Assembly (NCBI GenBank): GCA_900772435.1
Contig: CAAHEM010000121.1
Coordinates: 1 to 9,829, forward strand
DNA from: Bacilli bacterium
Lineage (GTDB): Bacteria; Bacillota_I; Bacilli_A; RF39; UBA660
Direction of reading: 5' to 3'
DNA: 9,829 nucleotides
Numbering within the stretch: the first letter of the stretch is position 1; every line of letters starts with the position of its first letter. Both the position numbers and the translations under genes were made by a program. The notes beneath the pieces are model-generated. The model made no database searches, was not told where the DNA came from, and saw nothing but the letters and a program-made list of their open reading frames with translations. This document shows positions 5,154 to 9,829 of the stretch, piece after piece.

Positions 5154-6335
5154 AACGTGTGTTTTCTTTCCTTTTCCAATTATTAAATCTTTTATTTCTT
5201 CTTTTTTGAATACTCTTGATTCATTAGTTTCTTTTTCATTGTTGATACTAATACCATTCCCTTGTACTAGTCTTCTTGCTTCACTCTTTGATGGAGCTAT
5301 AGTTGATTTAACTAATAAGTCTAAAATATTAATTTCATCATCCATATCGATTAATACTTCTTCCATACCTTCTTCAGAGTATCCTTTAGTAAATAATTCT
5401 TCGCTAGTGTTTCTTGCTTTGATAGCTTCTTCTTCTCCATGTAAGTCTTTTACTACTTCGAATGCTAGTGCTTTTTGAGCAAGTCTCTTTTCTGGTTCAT
5501 TTTTAACGCTTTCTTCTAGTTTATCTATTTCCTCTTTACTTAAGAATGTAAATACTTTTAAGTATTCTACTACTTTTGAATCATCTGAGTTAATTAAATA
5601 TTGGTAAATCTTGTATGGACTAGTTTTTTCTTTATCAAGCCATAATGCGTTTCCTTCACTTTTACCAAACTTTTTACCTGTACTATCAAGTATTAATGGC
5701 ATTGTGAATCCATATGCTTCTTTTCCTTCTATTTTACGAATTAATTCTATACCTGTAGTAATATTACCCCATTGGTCTGATCCTGCTGCTTGAAGTGTAC
5801 AATTTTTTTCATTAAATAAATGTAAGTAATCAAATCCTTGAAGTAATGTGTATGAGAACTCTGCATATGTAATACCAGTATCTAGTCTTCTTGCAATAAT
5901 ATCTTTGTTAAGCATGTAATTTACATTAATATATTTTCCAATGTCTCTTAAGAAATCTAGGAATGTTACATCTTTAGTCCAATCGTAGTTATTTACTACT
6001 TCTGCTTTACCATCTAATAATTTTGTTACTTGACGTTTTAATCCTTCTATATTTTTAGCAACTGTTTCTTTTGAAATTATTTCTCTTTCAGCTGTTGGTC
6101 TTGGATCTCCAATTAATCCTGTAGCTCCGCCTACTAATATAATTGGATGATGTCCATGTTGTGCTAAACGTTTAGCTGTTACGAATGATGCGTAATGGCC
6201 AATATGTAATGAGTCTGCCGTTGGGTCTGTTCCTAAGTAGAAAGTCATGCTCTCATTATTTAGTTTATCCTTTAAATCAGGACTACTTATATCTTTTACT
6301 ACGCCTCTCCATTCTAATTCTTCAAAAAATGTCAT
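5133..6335 (-). CDS. tyrS: Tyrosyl-tRNA synthetase
   Basis: Charges tRNA-Tyr with tyrosine in the cytoplasm (class Ic aminoacyl-tRNA synthetase, dimer). The order is typical of the bacterial TyrS type. The Rossmann core has LGTDPTADSLHIGH (HIGH at 44-47). The tyrosine-binding helix follows with YAEFSYTLLQGFDY (about 157-170) and GSDQWGNI (185-192). The KMSKS loop is KFGKS (222-226), and a C-terminal S4 RNA-binding domain (from about 333) contains PSKSEARRLVQG. The length of 400 aa is slightly under the usual 410-420. ATG 6335 follows the dut stop by 1 nt, with GGAGGGAG inside the end of dut, so the two are translationally coupled. The tyrosine T-box leader upstream of dut controls both. Confidence 0.97.
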   Translation of the reverse strand: MTFFEELEWRGVVKDISSPDLKDKLNNESMTFYLGTDPTADSLHIGHYASFVTAKRLAQHGHHPIILVGGATGLIGDPRPTAEREIISKETVAKNIEGLKRQVTKLLDGKAEVVNNYDWTKDVTFLDFLRDIGKYINVNYMLNKDIIARRLDTGITYAEFSYTLLQGFDYLHLFNEKNCTLQAAGSDQWGNITTGIELIRKIEGKEAYGFTMPLILDSTGKKFGKSEGNALWLDKEKTSPYKIYQYLINSDDSKVVEYLKVFTFLSKEEIDKLEESVKNEPEKRLAQKALAFEVVKDLHGEEEAIKARNTSEELFTKGYSEEGMEEVLIDMDDEINILDLLVKSTIAPSKSEARRLVQGNGISINNEKETNESRVFKKEEIKDLIIGKGKKTHVKVNLAK

Positions 6336-6336
6336 A

Positions 6337-6822
6337 TTATTCTCCCTCCTTATTTGTGGAACCTAGTCCACCTTCTCTTTCATTTATTATTTCTTCTTCT
6401 TCATCAACGACTAAGTATTTCATGAATACACCTTGAGCTATTCTATCTCCGACTTTAACTTCAAAATCTTTATCTCCATGATTAATCAGTTTAACTCTAA
6501 AATGCCCTTCGTTATCTTTATTATTATAGAAATCACTGTCTATAACACCTACACTATTTGAAAGTGAAACATCATATTTATATCCCATACTACTTCTACT
6601 ATATAGATATAATACTTCATCTTCGTTCATAGAAACTTTAAGTCCTGTAGTGAATGCTTTAGATTCTCCGGGTTTTAAAGTATATTCTTCTAGACTTCTA
6701 ATATCATATCCAGCACTTTTTTTAGTACTTCTTACTGGTAATAAATAGCTTTCATAAAGTTCTTTATCATCTTTGATATCTTTTTTAAATTGTTCAAAGC
6801 TTATTTTCTCAAATTTTCTCAT
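6337..6822 (-). CDS. dut: dUTP diphosphatase (dUTPase, trimeric type)
   Basis: Hydrolyses dUTP to dUMP and pyrophosphate, keeping uracil out of DNA and feeding thymidylate synthesis. All five trimeric-dUTPase motifs are present in order: STKKSAGYD (32-40), SRSSMG (75-80), GVIDSDF (92-98, with the catalytic Asp), GDRIAQG (125-131) and the C-terminal flexible arm REGGLGST (149-156, usual form GGFGST). The start is set at ATG 6822 because GGAGG lies 8 nt upstream. A longer frame from 6852 would read back through the T-box terminator and has no ribosome site. The protein is then 161 aa, near the usual length. It is the first gene after the T-box leader and the upstream partner of tyrS, an unusual position. 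Confidence 0.95.
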   Translation of the reverse strand: MRKFEKISFEQFKKDIKDDKELYESYLLPVRSTKKSAGYDIRSLEEYTLKPGESKAFTTGLKVSMNEDEVLYLYSRSSMGYKYDVSLSNSVGVIDSDFYNNKDNEGHFRVKLINHGDKDFEVKVGDRIAQGVFMKYLVVDEEEEIINEREGGLGSTNKEGE

Positions 6823-6838
6823 ACTTTTTTCCTCCAAT

Positions 6839-6879
6839 AAAAAAGGTACCAATTAAAGGACGAATTTCTCCGTGGTACC
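6839..6879 (-). terminator. T-box attenuator terminator
   Basis: On the minus strand, GGTACCA (rc 6879-6873) can pair with TGGTACC (rc 6851-6845), followed by six T residues (rc 6844-6839). This competes with the antiterminator: using GGTACC in the terminator destroys the T-box bulge. It ends 17 bp before dut. Confidence 0.88.
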
Positions 6880-7036
6880 ACCTTATTTCATAGTTAAACT
6901 ATCTTAAAGATTATAAAGCATCACCTTTAAACTCAAAAATATGTAACTTCTTTATTAAAGATCTATTAGTTTCCATCAACCACTAACTTTCTATAAATAA
7001 CCTTTATAAATACTATTATTTTCTCTTTGCTTAATG
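6839..7036 (-). promoter_or_regulatory. T-box riboswitch leader, tyrosine-specific, controlling dut-tyrS
   Basis: The leader senses uncharged tRNA-Tyr and permits read-through into the operon. Stem I shows an AGAGAA element near its 5' side (rc about 7027-7022), a distal region GTTGATGGAAACTAAT (rc about 6979-6964), and a specifier TAC (rc 6945-6943) followed by A, inside GAAGTTACATA. TAC is a Tyr codon, matching the downstream tyrS. The antiterminator is complete: AAGG (rc 6884-6881), the T-box bulge TGGTACC (6880-6874), ACG, an 8-base loop, CGT, then CCTT (6859-6856). The UGGU of the bulge pairs with ACCA, consistent with discriminator A of tRNA-Tyr. The competing terminator follows. Confidence 0.95.
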
Positions 7037-7041
7037 AGTAA

Positions 7042-7070
7042 AGTATATATTATTTTTTTTGATTTGTCAA
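7042..7070 (-). promoter_or_regulatory. Sigma-A promoter of the T-box dut-tyrS operon
   Basis: On the minus strand, a perfect TTGACA (rc 7070-7065), a 17-base spacer and TATACT (rc 7047-7042). Transcription should start at about 7035, at the 5' edge of the T-box leader. Confidence 0.9.
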
Positions 7071-7091
7071 ATATTAAATTTTCTCCAAAAG

Positions 7092-7113
7092 AAAAAACTA
7101 AATTTCTTTAGTT
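7092..7113 (-). terminator. Terminator of the rpmG-efp operon
   Basis: AACTAAA (rc 7113-7107) pairs with TTTAGTT (rc 7102-7096) across a 4-base GAAA loop, a GNRA-type tetraloop, followed by a T run (to rc 7092). It begins 1 nt after the efp stop codon. Confidence 0.82.
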
Positions 7114-7114
7114 C

Positions 7115-7672
7115 TTATCCTCTACTAAAATATTTACCATCACGAGTAGTTATAACGATTTCTTCTCCTTCAGAAATGAATAATGGAGCTTTTAAAGTAT
7201 AACCAGTTTCAATAGTAACATCTTTTTGTGCAGTACTTGTTGTATTTCCTTTAACAGCTTCTGGAGCACTGATAACTTTGTATGATACTTTTTCAGGAAG
7301 TGTAATACCTACTACTTCTCCTTCAATTACCATAGATTCAACATTCATACCTTCTTTTAAGAATTTAGCTTCATTTTCTACTAAAGTAGCTGGTATTTCA
7401 ATTTGATCATAAGTATTATTATCCATAAATACATAAGCATCTCCAGTAGAATATAAATATGAAAGTTGATTCTTTCTTACATCAGCTTTTTCCATTTTAA
7501 TTCCCGCATTGAATGTAATTTCTTGAGTAGTACCTGCTCTTAAATTTTTAAGTTTTGTTTTAACAAAAGCACTACCTTTACCAGGTTTTACATGTTGAAA
7601 TTCAACAACTTGGTAAATATTACCTTCATACTTAATAGTCATTCCGTTTTTAATATCATTTACATTAAACAT
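7115..7672 (-). CDS. efp: Translation elongation factor P
   Basis: EF-P binds between the P and E sites and relieves ribosomes stalled on polyproline. At 185 aa it has the standard length. Its three beta-barrel domains are recognisable: an N-terminal KOW-like domain with the loop HVKPGKGSAFVK, in which Lys32 is the tip residue usually modified; a middle OB domain; and a C-terminal domain ending GDGKYFSRG-like (here RDGKYFSRG). Around the loop the sequence is PGKG. No EpmA/EpmB or deoxyhypusine-type modification gene is in the window, so the modification is unknown. It starts 6 nt after the rpmG stop. The only ribosome-site candidate (GAAGG) is about 11 nt away inside rpmG, so coupled translation is likely. 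Confidence 0.97.
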   Translation of the reverse strand: MFNVNDIKNGMTIKYEGNIYQVVEFQHVKPGKGSAFVKTKLKNLRAGTTQEITFNAGIKMEKADVRKNQLSYLYSTGDAYVFMDNNTYDQIEIPATLVENEAKFLKEGMNVESMVIEGEVVGITLPEKVSYKVISAPEAVKGNTTSTAQKDVTIETGYTLKAPLFISEGEEIVITTRDGKYFSRG

Positions 7673-7678
7673 AATTTA

Positions 7679-7846
7679 CTACGCCTTCTTTTCTTTATGA
7701 GCAGTAGTCTTATTACATCTTGAACAGAACTTATTAATTTCTAATTTGCCATCAGTATTCTTTTTATTTTTACTAGTTAAATAGTTGATTTCTTTACAAA
7801 CAGTACATTGTAGTGCGATACCTTCTCTATTTTCTTTCTTTGCCAT
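7679..7846 (-). CDS. rpmG: 50S ribosomal protein L33 (zinc-binding, C+ type)
   Basis: A 55-residue protein beginning [19 protein letters not shown] and containing [10 protein letters not shown] and [19 protein letters not shown]. The two CxxC pairs (C14/C17 and C41/C44) form the zinc ribbon of the C+ form of L33. Many low-GC Gram-positive bacteria also have a cysteine-free copy used under zinc limitation. L33 is a small basic component of the large ribosomal subunit near the E site. The ribosome site AGGAGG is well placed upstream of ATG 7846. It stops with TAG 6 nt before efp, forming a two-gene translation operon under the promoter at 7880-7908. Confidence 0.96.
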   Translation of the reverse strand: MAKKENREGIALQCTVCKEINYLTSKNKKNTDGKLEINKFCSRCNKTTAHKEKKA

Positions 7847-7879
7847 TTGGACTTCTCCTCCTTTTTTTATACACTCAAG

Positions 7880-7908
7880 ATTATAGCAAATAAAAATGAA
7901 GTTGACAA
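7880..7908 (-). promoter_or_regulatory. Promoter of the rpmG-efp operon
   Basis: On the minus strand, TTGTCA (rc 7908-7903), a 17-base spacer ending in TGC, and a perfect TATAAT (rc 7885-7880), giving an extended -10. It lies 34 bp before the rpmG start codon and is divergent from the SDR gene promoter. Confidence 0.88.
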
Positions 7909-7957
7909 GAGAAACTTATGAATTATTAAACTAAGACTTCAAAAAAACTTGTTTTTA

Positions 7958-7966
7958 TGTTAAAAT
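7958..7966 (+). promoter_or_regulatory. Extended -10 promoter of the SDR / YnbB-like operon
   Basis: TGTTAAAAT is an extended -10. It predicts a start of transcription at about 7973 and a leader of about 16 nt, carrying the ribosome site GAGGG (7979-7983) 5 nt before ATG 7989. The -35 region (TTCAAA, 7938-7943) is weak. Confidence 0.6.
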
Positions 7967-7988
7967 ATGCTCGTTAGCGAGGGAAAGT

Positions 7989-8729
7989 ATGAATAGAAAG
8001 TGTGTTTTAGTGACTGGTTCAAGTATTGGACTTGGTTCATCAATAATAAGAAAATATGCTAGTAATAACTATGATGTTGTTATTACATATTTAACTCATG
8101 AAGATGAAGCAATTAAATTAAAAAATGAAGTTACTTCTAAATATGGAGTAAATGCTTTAATAGTTAAATGTGATATAAGTAATGAAAAAGATATAGAAAA
8201 TTTAAAAAATGAAGTGTTAGATAATTATGGTAAATTAGATGTTCTTGTAAATAATGCTAGTATAGCAATAGATACTACAGTTAGTTATAAAACTAAAGAT
8301 AATTTTATGAGAATATTAGAAGTAAACTTAGTTGGTACATTTTTAATATCTAAATGCTTCGGTAATATTATGAAAACTCAAGGTTATGGAAACATTATTA
8401 ATATTAGTAGTACTAATGCGATAGATACTTATTATGAATATAGTCTTGATTATGATACATCTAAAGCAGGAGTAATAAATTTAAGTCATAATTTAGCTAA
8501 TTATTATAGTCCATGTGTTAGAGTTAATACTATATGTCCTGGATGGATAGATACTCCTATGAATAAAAATATGGACAAGGATTTTAGAAAGTCTGAAGAA
8601 GATAAAATATTACTTAATAGATTCGCAAGTCCAGAAGAAATTGCAAACGTAGTATATTTTATATCTAGTGAGGACGCAAGTTATATTAATGACTCAGTAA
8701 TTAGAATAGATGGTGGTAAGAAATGTTAA
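7989..8729 (+). CDS. Short-chain dehydrogenase/reductase (FabG-like SDR)
   Basis: An NAD(P)H-dependent oxidoreductase of the classical SDR family, 246 aa, the usual length. The Rossmann cofactor motif is TGSSIGLG (9-16), the adenine-pocket Asp lies in KCDIS, and the structural NNAS motif is at about 87-90. The catalytic Ser lies in NISST and the catalytic YxxxK is YDTSK. The PGWIDT loop and a C-terminal IRIDGG complete the fold. It resembles 3-oxoacyl-ACP reductase, but with no fatty-acid genes beside it and a PLP enzyme directly downstream, the true substrate is open. The ribosome site GAGGG is 5 nt before ATG. Its last 7 bases (TAA at 8727-8729) overlap the start of the next gene, so translation is probably coupled. 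Confidence 0.93.
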   Translation: MNRKCVLVTGSSIGLGSSIIRKYASNNYDVVITYLTHEDEAIKLKNEVTSKYGVNALIVKCDISNEKDIENLKNEVLDNYGKLDVLVNNASIAIDTTVSYKTKDNFMRILEVNLVGTFLISKCFGNIMKTQGYGNIINISSTNAIDTYYEYSLDYDTSKAGVINLSHNLANYYSPCVRVNTICPGWIDTPMNKNMDKDFRKSEEDKILLNRFASPEEIANVVYFISSEDASYINDSVIRIDGGKKC

Positions 8730-9829
8730 AGTTAAATGATAAATATATAAAGTTAGTAAATGAATCTGAAAAAGAATTAAGTGATATATTTAGTTCTATA
8801 GATAAAAATACATATTTTAGTAGTAAAAAAGTTCTTGATGCTTTTCATGAAGAAAATATTAGTGAAAGTGATTTAAATGGTACTAGTGGGTACGGATATA
8901 ATGATACTGGAAGAGATAAAATAGAACAAATATTTTCATATGTACTTGATAGTGAAGACGCGTTAGTTAGAACTCAAATTATATCTGGTACTCATGCGAT
9001 AAGTACAGCATTATTTGCTATTTTAAGGCCTGGAGATACACTTTTAGCTATTAGTGGCACTCCTTATGATACATTACATGAAGTCATTGGAATTAAGCCT
9101 AATAACAGTTCACTTATTAGTTATGGAATTAATTATAAAGAAATAGATTTAATCAATAATGATTTTGATTATGAAAGGATTCAAGAAGAACTTAAAAATA
9201 ATATAAAAGCTATACACATTCAAAGATCTAGAGGTTATTCTTTAAGAGAATCTCTTACTATTGAAAAGTTAGAAAAAGTTATTAAATTTATTAAAGAAAT
9301 TAATAAAGATGTAATTATTTTTGTAGATAATTGTTATTGTGAATTTGTAGAAACTACTACCCCTACTTTAATTGGTGCTGACTTGATGGCTGGAAGTTTA
9401 ATTAAAAATTTAGGCGGTGGTATTGCTCGTAATGGTGGTTATATTGCTGGACGCCATGACTTAATAGAATTATGTGCTGAAAGATTAAATGTTCCTGGTG
9501 AAGGACGTGAAGTTGGACCTAGTGGACAAGCAAATCGTGAATTCTTACAAGGTTTATATTTTGCTCCTAGTGTTGTGTCCTCCGCTTTAAAAACTTCTAT
9601 TCTTACAAGTAAAGTACTTGAGAAACTTGAATATGAAGTTCACCCTACTTATAACGAGAAACGTGCTGATATAGTACAATTAATATATTTTAGAAATGAA
9701 AACAATATTATTAAATATGCTGAAGGTATGCAAGGTGCTGGAGCAATAGATGCAAATGTTTCACCAATACCTGCAGATATGCCAGGATATGATGATAAAA
9801 TAATTATGGCTAGTGCTTCTTTTGTACAA
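8723..9829 (+). CDS. ynbB: Methionine gamma-lyase/YnbB-family PLP-dependent enzyme, C-terminus cut by window edge
   Basis: An open frame of 369 codons continues to the last base of the window. It is a fold-type-I PLP enzyme of the YnbB (once called aluminium resistance) family, annotated as cystathionine beta-/methionine gamma-lyase-like. Diagnostic stretches are GTSGYGYNDTGRDK (near 50-65), VRTQIISGTHAI, SGTPYDTLHEVIG, IQRSRGY, FVDNCYCEFVE, AGSLIKNLGGG (Lys228 is the probable PLP Schiff-base lysine) and NVSPIPADMPGYDD. Family proteins are about 400-420 aa, so perhaps 40-50 residues are missing beyond the edge. The true physiological reaction of this family is not well established. The start ATG 8723 lies inside the SDR gene with a 7-base overlap and a weak GGTGGTAAG upstream, so it probably depends on coupled translation. 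Confidence 0.93.
   Translation, partial: MLKLNDKYIKLVNESEKELSDIFSSIDKNTYFSSKKVLDAFHEENISESDLNGTSGYGYNDTGRDKIEQIFSYVLDSEDALVRTQIISGTHAISTALFAILRPGDTLLAISGTPYDTLHEVIGIKPNNSSLISYGINYKEIDLINNDFDYERIQEELKNNIKAIHIQRSRGYSLRESLTIEKLEKVIKFIKEINKDVIIFVDNCYCEFVETTTPTLIGADLMAGSLIKNLGGGIARNGGYIAGRHDLIELCAERLNVPGEGREVGPSGQANREFLQGLYFAPSVVSSALKTSILTSKVLEKLEYEVHPTYNEKRADIVQLIYFRNENNIIKYAEGMQGAGAIDANVSPIPADMPGYDDKIIMASASFVQ

Noticed and set aside
5206..6436. Three plus-strand frames opposite tyrS and the end of dut
   Set aside because: Shadows of strongly conserved genes; Ser/Leu-rich products without family features.
6823..6852. Longer N-terminus for dUTPase starting at 6852
   Set aside because: It would run through the T-box terminator stem and T run, lacks a ribosome site, and the ATG at 6822 has GGAGG upstream.
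7970..7981. CTCG-TTAG-CGAG hairpin covering the SDR ribosome site as a possible regulator
   Set aside because: The predicted transcription start (about 7973) falls inside its left arm, so the 4-bp stem probably cannot form in the RNA.

Overview
The window is AT-rich DNA from a low-GC Gram-positive bacterium. Evidence includes strong AGGAGG-type ribosome binding sites, sigma-A-type TTGACA/TATAAT promoters, a tyrosine T-box leader, a zinc-ribbon L33 and a CPBP protease. The standard genetic code fits best: tryptophans in the conserved proteins are encoded by TGG and no gene needs TGA read through. The style resembles uncultured, small-genome Bacilli/Mollicutes-related gut lineages (inference; no taxonomic marker was searched). 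All strong homologies are to chromosomal housekeeping families. I see no transposase, integrase, phage gene, CRISPR array or toxin-antitoxin pair, and no convincing undescribed multi-gene system.

Layout. (1) Bases 1-148, minus strand: the 5' part of tmRNA (ssrA), including its resume codon, a 17-residue tag and the stop, running off the left edge. A divergent intergenic region follows. (2) Bases 230-1936, plus strand: a CDP-alcohol phosphatidyltransferase, then a two-gene unit with a membrane-anchored extracytoplasmic thioredoxin-like protein and a membrane-anchored PTS EIIB-like domain lacking its catalytic cysteine. (3) Bases 1964-5075, minus strand: a Cys-cluster protein; an unlisted 54-residue Tyr/Pro-rich small protein; a metallophosphoesterase-fold membrane protein with a degraded active site, coupled to a CPBP protease; and an unrecognised 187-residue coiled-coil protein. 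(4) Bases 5133-7070, minus strand: a Tyr T-box leader controlling dut (dUTPase) and tyrS in one operon. (5) Bases 7115-7908, minus strand: rpmG and efp. (6) Bases 7958-9829, plus strand: an SDR oxidoreductase overlapping a YnbB/methionine gamma-lyase-family PLP enzyme cut by the right edge.

Functionally, much of the window serves translation and its quality control: tmRNA rescue, TyrRS with T-box sensing of uncharged tRNA-Tyr, EF-P and L33. The rest serves phospholipid synthesis, envelope redox or proteolysis, and probably sulfur or amino-acid metabolism. The genome is compactly built: several stop codons lie inside terminator stems, genes are separated by 1-6 nt or overlap, and several predicted 5' leaders are very short, one apparently leaderless.
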